Part shown: piece by piece, positions 48,229 to 59,200 of the stretch
How the letters are laid out: each line of letters starts with the position of its first letter
How positions within the stretch are numbered: position 1 is the first letter of the stretch
Origin: Geosiphon pyriformis
Taxonomy: Eukaryota > Glomeromycota > Glomeromycetes > Archaeosporales > Geosiphonaceae
Direction of reading: 5' to 3'
DNA length: 64,000 nucleotides
Assembly: GCA_016748015.1 (NCBI GenBank)
Contig: JAAOMT010000200.1
Span: forward strand, 246,984-310,983
The notes under the pieces: generated by a model
What the model was told of the DNA's origin: nothing
What the model saw: the letters and a program-made list of their open reading frames with translations, nothing else
Database searches by the model: none
Position numbers and translations under genes: made by a program

Positions 48229-48300
48229 TTAAGACTTTTAGCTTTGGTTCTGTATACTAAATAGTAATTAAACTATATTTATTAAATTTAAAAAAAATTA
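45447..48300 (+). mobile_element. LINE-5: 3' half of a strongly decayed LINE
   Basis: Starts at the RT motif A block right after the LTR of E and runs 2.85 kb to the common LINE 3' end (ACATCTAGTTAAG, then an A-rich end near 48295). The same interval in LINE-1 (6178 to about 9030) is also 2.85 kb, so it has few indels. Its decay matches LINE-3, of which it may be the missing 3' half. Confidence 0.72.
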
Positions 48301-49267
48301 AATGTTTAATAAGAACTTTTAACAAGTTAAATTAAGTTAAGTTTTAAGATTTAACTTAAAAATTTTATATTTTAAAAAATTAGGTAGAATTTAATAGTTT
48401 ATAACTTAATTTAACTTATTATTTATTATATATAAAAATTTTATTGGTAAAATTTTTATTTTTATTAATAAAATTATATTATATTTATTTTATTTTATAT
48501 TTTTAGTTATTAAAAATTTATTAATGAACAAGTTAAATAAATAATAAATAAATAATAAAAGCATTTTTCATAATTAAAAATATTTATTTATAAAAGTTAT
48601 ATTTAGTTTTTTTATTATTAAATTGCTTATAAATTTTAAATTCATGGTTTTTTTTTAATTATAATAATTATAATATCTATTTTAATATTATTGTTATTTT
48701 TTAAACTAAAAAAAATAAAAATAAAATTTAATTTATTTATATATAAAACTTAATAAATTAGATATAAATTAAAGAAAGTTAATTTAATTTTTTTGAAGTT
48801 TTATTTCTAATTATTAAAATAATAAAATTTTAAATAATAAAATCTTAAATAATAAAATCAAAAATTTTTGTGTTTTAAATAATATTAATTAAAATTACTA
48901 TAAAAAAATTAGTTTTTTAATTAAATAAATTGTTAAAACTAAAAAATATAATATTTAAAAAGTAATTTTTATATTGTTTTAATAGTTTCATTTAAAAATA
49001 TTTTAAGCTTTTTGATGTCTTTGAATATAAAAATTAAATTTTTTTTATATTTACTTAAATTTTATTATTTAATATAAATTAATATAATAATTTTATAAAT
49101 AAGTTAAATTAATAACTATTGTTTTAATTTATTAATTTAAGCTTTAAATAAGTTTTTTGCTTTGTTTTTTATTTTTAAAATTTTTTTTAAAATTTTTATA
49201 ATTTAACTTTTGAATTTTTTTAAATAATTATTAATTTATTATTAAATATAATAGATATATTTTTAAA
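48301..49267. other. AT-rich spacer, no gene seen
   Basis: Nearly pure A/T between the tail of LINE-5 and the leader of LINE-2, with TTTAAATAATAAAAT-type runs near 48830-48860. Nothing recognised. Confidence 0.65.
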
Positions 49268-49403
49268 CTTCTTTCTCTTATTCATCCCAAAATTCCCAAA
49301 AAAAGTCAATAGTTTTTTTGAAAGAAGTTTTTTTATCATTTAGTATAATAAAACCAAACCATTTTTTGATTTCGAGGCCACTGTTGGCTCTAGTATTGTT
49401 GTC

Positions 49404-51193
49404 ATGAAGAAGGTAGTTAAAGAGTCTGGCTTTGGCAGAGGTTTCAAGCCTGTTTTGTCAAGGAAGAAGAAAAAAGATGTCACTTTGAAGAATGGTGTTG
49501 GTAACAAAAAGGTGCTTACTAAGGTATCAAGTAGTCATTTTTGGAGTTCTGAGACTAGTAACACTACAAGGTCTAAAAGCATCAATATAGAAGAAGAATA
49601 TCTAGTTGAGAAAACCAGCTTTGACTATGATAAAGGTGGTACTATTATTAATGGGGATTATGATCATACACTTAAAGAGCCAAGTGTCAAAATTACTAAA
49701 TTATTGGGCAAGCCATTGGGTAAAATAAATTTCTCAAATTGTGGTGATGATGATGATGTTCTCTTAGATACTTTTCTGGAGCTTTCCCCTTCCTTGAGGA
49801 ATTTGGTCACTGTTTCTGTTAGAAAATCTTTTGCTTTAGATATTGGCTTAGATAAAGTGGTTGAGAAATTTTTTCAAGAAAAGCTAATAATAATTAGAAA
49901 ATTATTTTCAAAAGTTAATGGTTTTGGAGAGACTTCTACCCCCTCAAAATTTGTTGGGATCATCAGAGCGACATTTACTTCTGAAATAAGTTTGGTGCAG
50001 ACTTCTAAAAAAGCTGAGGAAGTGAAAATCTTAGTGAACACCAATCTCAAAAAATTATTTGGGCACTCAGATTGGGCTGTGGTAGTGAAAAAAATCCTTA
50101 TTGGGACTTCAGCTAAGGCTGTATGTGCTGTGCTATCTAAATATAATACAATAGTGTCAATCAAAATACAATTGGTAGATTTGTGGCAAAAAGTTATAGT
50201 CAAATTTGGTAAGGTTGAGCAGACTGATTTGGTCGCAGCTTGTTGGTCTATCCTAATTAAGAAGGATACTGTGTATATAGCCAGGGCTGATCAAGAAAAA
50301 AATTATGGGATTTAAGAGATCATCATAGGGTGCTGTTCTATACTTTGCCAATAAAAACAAATGCTTATAATGTCTGGGACTTTATTGGTTCTGTGGGTGG
50401 GAAAACATGTGTGATTGATTGTCATCTAATTATATATGCTTGAGTTAGATGTGCTGTTGTTTGTTTTGAATCAGCTGAATTCTTGGATGTCATCATGGAA
50501 ACTACTTTAGTTTTGAAGAGCGTAAAATTGCATTGGTTTTGTATAGGTTTTTCTAAATGTGCTAAGTGTGAGAAAATAGGTCATACTTTTTTAAACTGTG
50601 CTGTTAGTGGGAATATTCTTTTGGGTGGCTCAGTGCATAAGATGTTTTCAGATGCTAATAAAAGCAGACTGGCTACAATTTATGCCAAGCATTTGGCTCC
50701 AGTTGCTTATCCAGTCTCTTTTGGTGGCCTTTTTTGAGCAAAAATTGCTGGTAGATCTGTTTTTCCCCCTCTCTCTGGTCAGAATGGGTTGGCAAATATT
50801 GGCTCTTTTTCAGAGATGAAGTCATCTCTACCAGTTATATTGAATGTTAGTAATAGGTTCACTGCTCTTAAGCACAGTCTGGCCAGCCTTGTAGAGCATA
50901 TTGATAAGCTGGCTAAGAAGATAGACATATCTGGACCAATAGTTTCCCAGCTTAGTCCTGAATGTCAGCCATTGGTGATCTTTTCATCACAGAATCAAAG
51001 AGTGAATATAATAATGAGTAAGAGTTTAGGTGTGATCACTAGTGATAAGACTGTTGTAGGGGTGGTGGTTTTCAATTCTTCAGTTATTGGGAAAATAGAA
51101 GACACTTTAAGAAATCTTGCTATTATGATTATAAGCCTTTTGGCCAAAATGAACAATACTGGTTTGGTTCCTGTTGCTTCTTCCCCTCAATGA
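49404..51193 (+). pseudogene. LINE-2 ORF1 (CCHC protein)
   Basis: Best ORF1 copy. It starts ATGAAGAAGG with a basic Lys/Arg-rich N-terminus (FKPVLSRKKKKDV), then an acidic DDDDV stretch, the conserved block ALDIGLDKVV...KVNGFGETSTPSKF, and the SDWAVVVKKI and LVDLWQKVIVKF region, where LINE-1 has stops. A frameshift near 50303 ends the 303-codon open stretch. The other frame continues with the zinc knuckle CAKCEKIGHTFLNC (50558-50599) and a TGA for Trp near 50736, and finally runs open from 50789 to the stop TGA 51191-51193. About 596 codons in total. Probably an RNA-binding protein. Confidence 0.87.
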
Positions 51194-52469
51194 CAGAGTT
51201 AGTATAGAAATTTGTTATGTGTAATGTTTGAGGTCTCAATGTTTCTGCTAAGCAGAAAGACATTGTTTATTGGCACAAAAAATCTGGGTATATGGTGTCT
51301 ATTATTACAGAAACAAAATTAAGATCTAATGTTAGGTCATAGATTATGAACAAGTTTGTTAAAGTGAGAATATTCTTTTCTGGGTTGGACAGAGATTTTT
51401 TTGGTGCTGGGGTAACAATTAATATGGACAATTTTCTTGCATGTCATGTTTTTAAGATTGAGAAAATTCCTGGTCATCTTATCTCTGTTTGGCTTCTTTT
51501 TAAAGGCAAGCTGTCGGTTGTGATTTTGGGTCTCTATGCTGGTGCTTCTGCTGAGACAAAGTTTGGTCAGACTTTGAAAATAAATTCTCTCATTTTTAAG
51601 GCTGTTAATTCCAGTACTTTTGTGGTTCTGTGTGGAGATTTTAATAAGAATGGTTTTGCAAAAAATATGAGTTTCAAGTTCTGTTTAGATTTGGGTCTGA
51701 CCAACTTATTTAGTGGTCATCTACTGGTTAAAGCTCCTACATGGGGCAATTCAAAAGATGTTGAAAAAACAATTAATTAAATTTTTGTCAGTAGTAGTTT
51801 GTCATTAGTGGTTGCTAGTTAAAAAATTAGTTCAGTTTTGGACTATTTTGACATTGATCACATGTCTGTTGGGGTCTCGATTGGTTTGGGTGAACTTTTG
51901 GATGTTTAATTAAATAGTTTGCGCAAACAAGCTAATAAGAATCATTGAAAATTCAAAATTGCTGATGCAAACAGTCCTGGATGGATTTGTTTTAAGGAAT
52001 ATACTTTTGTCAAGTTTTCTTCTGTGGTTAATGATTTCTCAGCTGCATGTAACAGTGAAGATTTTGATTCTATGTGATCTTTATTGGTAAAAGTGATAGT
52101 CAATTTGGCTGATAAGACATTTTTTAGGCATTGGTTTTATAAGATCAAATGCTCTTTTAACAAACAATCTTCTAAGTTTTTTAAGTTGGAACTGCTGATT
52201 GCTAAAGTAGTGAAGTTTTTTCAGTTTGGTGATGTGTCTAGAACAGATTTTCTGTTTGATGCTTGGTTTATTGCTGATAAGGAAAAAACTCTTGAGATCC
52301 AGAATATGTTGAATATTGGTTTCAGCAGTATAAATATTCTTAGTTACTTGTTTAAGGTTAAGAAAAATTACCATTGTTCCAAATGCATAAATCTAGAGCT
52401 GCTAAAGCTGTGGCTATAAGATATGCCATTGATAAGAGGATAGAGAACTTTTGCTCAGACAAAGACCAC

Positions 52470-53257
52470 TGTTACTTATAGAATATAGAAAGTAAAGTAT
52501 TATTAATCAGTAGATATTAGCCAATCAGAAGTAAACGCAGTAAATGTGGAATTCCAAGATTCCTTTCAGAAGAATTGCAGGATTCCTCTCATCAGGAATT
52601 GCAGAATTCCAGAAATTCCAGGATTTCTGTCGCAAAGAATTGAAGAATTGAGAAATCTCAAATATGTATATATAACAGTAGTATTAGAAGCAGAAAAAAC
52701 AGAATTGACACCAAGCATCTTTAGCTTAGTTATCACAATCCTCAAATAAATAATTATTCACTATATCAAATTCATTTTTCACTATCAACACTTCATGTTG
52801 ATAGTAACTGATACTTAACCATACTGGAACAATAGTTCTTGATCACAGTTATTGACAGGATACTAACTTGCAAATTGCCTTGGCTTATTTTTTTATATTT
52901 CTTTATTTTCTTTATTTTTTTGTAATTTTGTTATTGTGCACTAACCAATTGATTAAAAGCACTAATTACTAAGGTCAAAGATTGCCTGGTAAAAGACCCC
53001 TGCAAGTGGGTAGAACACGTACAAGAGATACAGATTACTTATCAGAGAATTGCCAACCACTAAGCCAAGAAAAAAATTGACAGACTTGTGAGTCTGGGAA
53101 GCTATAGATAAAACAACTATTGAATTTTTGTTCATTATACAAAAGACTCATTTGGAAAACCTTCAGATACCAACCCCTTAAAGATATTATCAACAATGCA
53201 AATAGCTTTGAGCACCAAGTTACAGGTTTGATATTGGCCAAACAAACAATTGTAACA
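52470..53257 (+). repeat. 5' LTR of element A
   Basis: 788 bp, TGTTAC...TTGTAACA. GAATTCC-type U3 repeats are at about 52548-52640, a TATA-like run (TATGTATATATAA) near 52663-52675, and A/T runs in the distal part. Confidence 0.9.
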
Positions 53258-53304
53258 TTTGGTGCTCCCTGTAAGATATAATCCTACAGAGAATCAGCAC
53301 CAAC
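53258..53304 (+). promoter_or_regulatory. Primer-binding region with stem-loop, element A
   Basis: TGGTGCTCCCTGTAAG starts two bases after the LTR and fits a tRNA 3'-CCA complement. TTGGTGCT (53259-53266) pairs perfectly with AGCACCAA (53296-53303), and CTGTA (53269-53273) with TACAG (53285-53289). Elements B and C carry variants. Confidence 0.7.
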
Positions 53305-53319
53305 AAACACTATCCAAAA

Positions 53320-55570
53320 GTGGCAGAATCAGAAAATATAGGAGCAAACCATTTAGGATTCACAAAATCCTTATTTCAACACTATTGTTAATACTTGGGA
53401 TTAAACCACAATCATATATCTACCAAATCAGCCTTCAATTTTTATGTCAACAAAAAGATTTTTTTTTTGTTAGGAACACCAGTAAATACTGAATCAGCAA
53501 GGAAAACTTTCTATAGAGAATTAATTCAAAACATCAACCTACCAACAAATTATAATTTTGCATTCATTATCACTGAGATCAACAAAAAAATTGAACATCA
53601 CACCCAACAAAGATATCCAATTACATATGCTAGTAAAGGCAAAGAAAAACTACAAACACCAGCAGTAATACCTAAAAGGATACAACCACTCATTTGAAAG
53701 AAAACAAGAGTTGAATCCCCAACCAATCCATCTTATCACTATACACCTGGAAGTGCCATCAACATTTTATCAACAGACATGTCCACATCAAACATGACAT
53801 CAACATTTGGACAATTCCCATTCCAAAGTAAACAAAAGAAAGTGGAGTTATTAGGACCATATAGCGAATATTTTGAGGGATTTAAATCATGATCACCAAT
53901 GCCATTAGGAATTCGATCATCACCACTTTCACCAGATTTTAAAATCTTTGATCCATGGGAAGTAACGGAATCAAAAGAAGAGAAAGAAAAAGAAACTGAG
54001 AATCAAGAATTTACTTACCAGAACCCAATCACTGAAAACTTAAAATTTGAAACTCCGAATCTTCAGAACCAGCAAAATTTAAATTCAATAAATTCAGAAG
54101 TTGAAACTCCAAATATTCAGACACCGCCAACTCAGGATAATCAAAACCCTGATTTAATTAATCAACCAAACTTATCTCTAGTAATCATTATTGATTAACC
54201 ACTATTTGATCCAATAGCCAAACCCATACAGCAGCCATTTCAACTATCACCTCAACAAAATCAACAACCATTTTAACAGCCACCACAACCACCCAACTTA
54301 GATCCAATGGCATACGCACCAATAGCCAAACTCAAAAAATTTACTGGCAAAGAGGATGATGCTCAAGCCTGGATCAACGATGTCACCAAAGCAATCACTA
54401 TCAATAACTGAGATGATGTCAGAACCATACAAGTCATCCCCTATTTTTTCAAAGACATGGCAGACTCTTGGTATCACAGTTTAGCCCAGAAACCTCAAAC
54501 TTTAATGCCTTCAAATTAGAATTTTTGAGGTATTTTAGTGATAACAACAGCATCAACTGCTTGGCAAGTACTTTCATCACCATCAAACAAGAAGACACAG
54601 AAGCAGTCACCACTTACTTGGGATGCTTCCATAAAAATCTGTGCCAAATTCAGACAATCCAAGCTGACTACTTTACAGCACCACAGATCTTGAACCAATT
54701 CATCTGAAGATTACACAGTAGCATCCTCTAGCAAGTACATCCAATACATCCAGTTAATTTCCCAACTGCCATGACTCATGCCAGAGATTTTGAAGCTGCC
54801 AAGTTAGAAGCTAACCATGTCCAAGCTGTGAATTTAGTACTGAATAAATTATCTGACCTGGATTCCAAGCTAAAACAACTCAGTGACAACATTAATCAGA
54901 AATTAGAGAGCTACTTAGCTGACAATTGTGCAATTTATTAGCCACTCCAACAACATAATGATTTAGGAAATGTGAATTGTTTCCAAAATCAATCATGTCC
55001 AAGATTATCTATTAATCAGTCACAACAGCCAGAAACGCATGTCTGCTACAACTGTGGTAAACAAGGGCATATTAGGACAAACTGCCATACTTATAGCAAC
55101 CCACAATCAGAAAATCATTATCAAAACTCCGATCGCCAGTTTCAGACTCCAAATCACCAATCCAATCAAAAACTATTTCAAAACGCTTACCTGCCTATGA
55201 TACAGCAACCAATTTATCAGCCAACAATATATCAACTGCCAATTTATCAGCCACAGCCACCAACAATTTATCAACCGCAGCCACAAGTCATTTATCAGCC
55301 GTAGCCTCAAGTAATTTATCAACCTCAACAAGTTCAAATGCCACACCAAAACTTAGTTACGATGACATTAGGAAATCCAAGATCCAGAATTACCCAAAAC
55401 TGGAGATCAGCAATGGTTGTTCATCAACCGATCCCCAATTCATCAGGCCAACAATCAGGATCTTGTCAGCGGGATTCGGGTATTGGTTCTACCCAAAACC
55501 TGAATTCCCAGAACTATTTAAGTCTCCTGGTTACACCAAAAGACATTACCTCCAACAACTCAGAACTTGA
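53320..55570 (+). pseudogene. Element A gag region
   Basis: Structural part. It opens at GTG 53320 (VAESENIG), as in element B. N-terminal domain NHLGFTKSLFQHY and KSAFNFYVNKKI; a Gln/Glu-rich linker; a Ty3-like gag core (FTGKEDDAQAWINDV, DSWYHSL, DYFTAPQILNQF). A 1-nt deletion near 54490 shifts the frame before FNAFKLEFL. The CCHC knuckle CYNCGKQGHIRTNC is at 55044-55085, followed by a tail of IYQP repeats (55195-55320) and a segment ending SLLVTPKD. Stops replace Trp, Gln and Arg. Confidence 0.85.
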
Positions 55571-56174
55571 TTAACAACCAACAATACTTACCAACAACAT
55601 CTTACCAGCAATTGTCACTAACAACAAGTCTTTAGCAGCCATCTTTCCATTTGAACTCGAGGAAGTTATGTCAGTCCCCTTATTCAGTAGAGCAGCTCTG
55701 GAAGAAAAACCCATCACTGCCATGTATACTGATATGAAAGTCAATGGCTGCTTCATCAAGTTAATTCTTGACAGTGGTTCAGTAGGCAGCATTATCACAT
55801 GACAACTCATGGATCAATTAGGTTGCTGAGTTGATCGAGCTGCCAGTGCTAAAATTATCACTGCTGATGGCACCACAAAAATGCTTATTGGTAAAATTGA
55901 CAACTTCCCAATTGAAGTTAATGGCATCATTACTTCCATCAAAGTCTTGGTAATAAAAGCAACCCAATACCAAGCATTAGTGGACAATAATTGGTTGTTT
56001 AAAAACAATGCCATTCTCGACTGGACCACACAGAAGCTCCAGCTCAGCCAAAATGGCCAACACACACGAGTACCAGCAATATGTGGCCATTTCAAATCTA
56101 ACAATGTCATGACATCAGTACTGCTTATCAACCTCGAGGAAGAAAAACTAAAGCCTACTTGGGAGGCGTACTAA
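55571..56174 (+). pseudogene. Element A aspartic protease domain
   Basis: Retropepsin: FIKLILDSGSVGSIIT with the catalytic Asp intact (55770-55772), ITADGTTKMLIG, and QYQALVDNNWLFK. A TGA after SIIT and one after LGC replace Arg and Trp/Arg. In frame with the gag C-terminus and with the downstream linker. Confidence 0.85.
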
Positions 56175-56550
56175 GCATCGTGGACCGATGTTGACCACAA
56201 CAAACTACTGCCAATACTCACTTGAAATGACGATAACAATGGAAAGGAGGAACAAGGAAAAGAACCTACCTGTGGAACCACCATCAATGCTTGGACCGAC
56301 AACAAAGACCACTACGAGCTACCACCAATACTATTGTGAGACAAAAACCCCAAGAGAAAGCAAAGAGAGGAACTTACTTGGGAAACGGATGACCTGATCT
56401 GGACCAACAATGATGAAAGGGAACCGACACCAAGCTGAAAATGGGAAGAGAGCAACAAAGAGAAAGAAAAAGCGAAAGAAGAGCCACTGTCAACAAACCT
56501 GTATACCTCCTATCAACACACAACACCACAACAATTCACCTATTGCTGAC
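56130..56550 (+). other. Trp-rich tandem linker, element A (three units)
   Basis: Three imperfect units of 35-38 residues: KPTWEAY..SWTDVDHNKLLPILTW, then KEPTC..NAWTDNKDHYELPPILLW, then EELTWETDDLIWTNNDE..PSWKWEE (some Trp codons now TGA). Element B has two. It connects protease to the Cys-rich module in one frame. Function unknown. Confidence 0.65.
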
Positions 56551-57452
56551 CCAAATTAGTGTGTGTCAATTGTGACAAGAAATTGTTGTCAATGGACGCA
56601 TACTGTGGTGACAATGAAAAATATCAGATGGCAACCAAGTTCTATTGCCACACATGCCTCGTCAAACATTTTGGAAGACCAAAATGAGTGGGAAAATGAA
56701 ATAATACACCATGTTTAGCCTGTAGAGAAACTCTTTTCGATAAAGGAATGTGGAACGACATTCCTGGGAGAGGAGAAACGTGCGACATTTCTTACCAATA
56801 TATGATCCTCATTAGCAACTAGGTTGAGAAAGAAACACCAATAGAAGCTGCCTGGAGAAAAGCTGTACAGTGATTGGACAGTTGTCCACATAACAACAAT
56901 AAATTATGGCAAATGACAATCGCCAAAATTGAAAGCACATCACCAGAAGAAATTAGGACAATTAAAAACAATCCACCAGAACCCATCGAGCTTGACTGGG
57001 ACGCAGAGCCAGTCATAAATTTCCTGGAACCAGAAGAGTTCCATGAACACTACCAAAACTTGGCACCCACTAGAGAAGAGCAAGAACAATGACTAGCACA
57101 GTTGAATACAAAACTGTATTGCCATTGTTTAATTCCCAGTGACTTTGAATATTGTGACAATTGTAACCTCATTTACAATCCACTACTACACATGATCTAC
57201 ATGATCTCCAAAGAGGAAAAACCAATCAGCAGCTGTGCATCAGAGTCAGAATCACTATTTGATCTCAATACAAACTCTAACAACAACAACAACAAGAATA
57301 ACAGTTCCAGCTCTGTTTAAAATAGCAATAACAATGACAATAATATCAATTTAGATTCAAACTCTGACTCAAACTATGAACAATATATCATGCTTCCTGA
57401 TCTCACCAAGAAACAAGAACTGAAATAGTTCAGCGATAATAATGAAGGTATT
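56551..57452 (+). pseudogene. Element A Cys-rich zinc-type module and Asn/Ser linker
   Basis: CVNCDKK (56562-56573 for the first Cys pair), AYCGDNEKYQMATKFYCHTC (to about 56655), CLAC-ETLF (56713 on), a short helix-rich part containing TSPEEIRTIKNNPPEP, and the second finger CHCLIPSDFEYCDNCNLIYN (57118-57177). An acidic/Ser stretch and an Asn-run (57281-57320) precede the dUTPase-like domain. The pattern of CX2C pairs is like zinc ribbons. Not a module I know from ordinary gypsy pol. Confidence 0.72.
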
Positions 57453-57860
57453 ATGCCAGAACGTGCGCATGATACTGATGCTGAATTTGACTTGAAGTAT
57501 CCAGAAAAAGATGCCATCAAATTGGAACCACATTTGCACACCTGTATTGATCTGAAAATAGCACTGGAAATTTCAGCAACAACAATAGTTCAACTAGCAT
57601 CCCGGAGTAATTTAGCAAAAAGAAAGATTAATATAAGAGGAGGAATAATTGACATGGAATATATAGAAAATATCATTGCTATGCTACAAAATAACTCAGA
57701 AAAGACCTATATTATAGAGCCAAATGAAAAGATAGCACAGGCAATATTCCTGCCTCTGGTTAAAATAGCTCAATTAATGTCAGTAGGAAACAGGAAAGAA
57801 TTAGAAATAACAGCAAGAGGGATACAGGGATTTGGGTCAATGGGTAGAATAGATGTACCA
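57453..57860 (+). pseudogene. Element A dUTPase-like domain
   Basis: Best copy. Counting from Met 57453: motif 1 DTDAEFDL (residues 7-14), motif 2 ASRSNLA (49-55), motif 3 GGIIDMEYIEN with Asp 67 and Tyr 70, motif 4 PNEKIAQAIFL (90-100), motif 5 ARGIQGFGSMG (121-131). This order, spacing and residues are those of trimeric dUTP pyrophosphatases. It is fully open over this stretch (256 codons, to 58223). It lies in the pol frame between the Cys-rich module and RT; retroviral dUTPases sit elsewhere (with nucleocapsid/protease, or between RNase H and integrase). Could keep dUTP out of cDNA. Confidence 0.87.
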
Positions 57861-59200
57861 GTTAATATGGCAGAGGAAGAAATTGTTGGCCAAGAAAAAA
57901 TTATTTCAACTGGTCAAGCTATTTTTATTCCACTATATAGCCAGTACATGTTAACAATAGAAAGGAAGAAAAAAGAGCAAGAACAGTTTTTTGAAGCTAA
58001 AGCAAACTTTTGTGAATCAGGAGAGATTAAACTGATCAATCTTTATATACCAGCCAAAAACTATAGCTGCATAAAAATTCCCATCTACAACAACACTGAC
58101 AATGTCATCAACATACCAGAAGGAACTACCATTGGATATTTAACCACAGAAATAGAAGACCAATTACTAAATCCCATTCCAGACTTTCCACAACTTTGTG
58201 GATATGTTGACATCACATTATAAACAATCTATGGATGAGACAAATGTTATTTTCTCTAACCAGAACAATTAGAACAAATGAACATGAGAAATCTAGACCC
58301 ACTACAATATATGCAGCTCAAGATATTGCTCAACAATTTCAATGACATCTTTGCCAGCAAAAACGAGTTTGGCCAAACTGACATCATCCAGCATCAGATT
58401 AAGACTGGAGATACAATGCCAATTAAACAAAGAGCATACAGAGTATTACCAGCTAGCCACGAAATTATCTATCAAGAGATAAACCGAATGCTTGATAATG
58501 GGCTAATTCAGCTATAAATAAGTTTATGGTCATCACCAATGGTACTTGTCCAGAAAAAAAATAAGAAAATCCACTTTTGTGTAGATTATAGAAAACTCAA
58601 TGAAGTAACTTGTGGAGATAGCTACCCCATTCCATGGATCCAAAAATTATTCAATGCTTTTGGTGGAAACAAATGGTTCTCAACATTAGACTTGGACAGT
58701 GGTTATTGGCAAGTAGCCATGAATCCAGCTGACAAAAAGAAAATGGCATTCACTATTAGAGAAGAGAATTTTGAATTTGAAATAATGCCATTTGGCTTAA
58801 CCAATGCTCTAGCTACTTTCCAACAGCTAATGGAAATTGTTTATACTGGCTTATTATAGAAATTAGTAGTTGTATACTTGGATGACACCAATGTATTTTC
58901 AAAAATGTTTGATGATCATCTTTATCATCTTCAACAAGTGTTCGAAAGACTAAGAAGAATAGAACTAAAGTTAAATGCAACAAAGTGCTTCTTCGGCAAG
59001 ACAGAATTAAAATTCTTGAAACATATAGTCAGCAAAAATGGCATCAAAATGAATTCAGAGAAAATAGAGATAGTAAAGAACTTTCCAGTGCTGACCAATA
59101 TGACAGAATTGAAATCATTTTTGAGATTCACCAGCTATTATTGACATTTTATCAAGAACTTTTCCAAGATAACGCAGCCACTTAACCAATTACAAAACAA
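57861..59200 (+). pseudogene. Element A linker and reverse transcriptase
   Basis: Linker with INLYIPAKNYSC and NIPEGTTIGYLTT (57990-58150), then RT: LLNNFNDIFASKNEFGQTDI, PASHEIIYQEINRMLDNGLIQ, FCVDYRKLN, STLDLDSGYWQVAM, IMPFGLTNA and catalytic YLDD (58875-58886). Thumb region ELKFLKHIVSKNGIK. Stops at 58221, 58515, 58857 and 59142 correspond to Gln/Arg/Trp-type codons in copies. All core RT residues are present. Confidence 0.88.
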
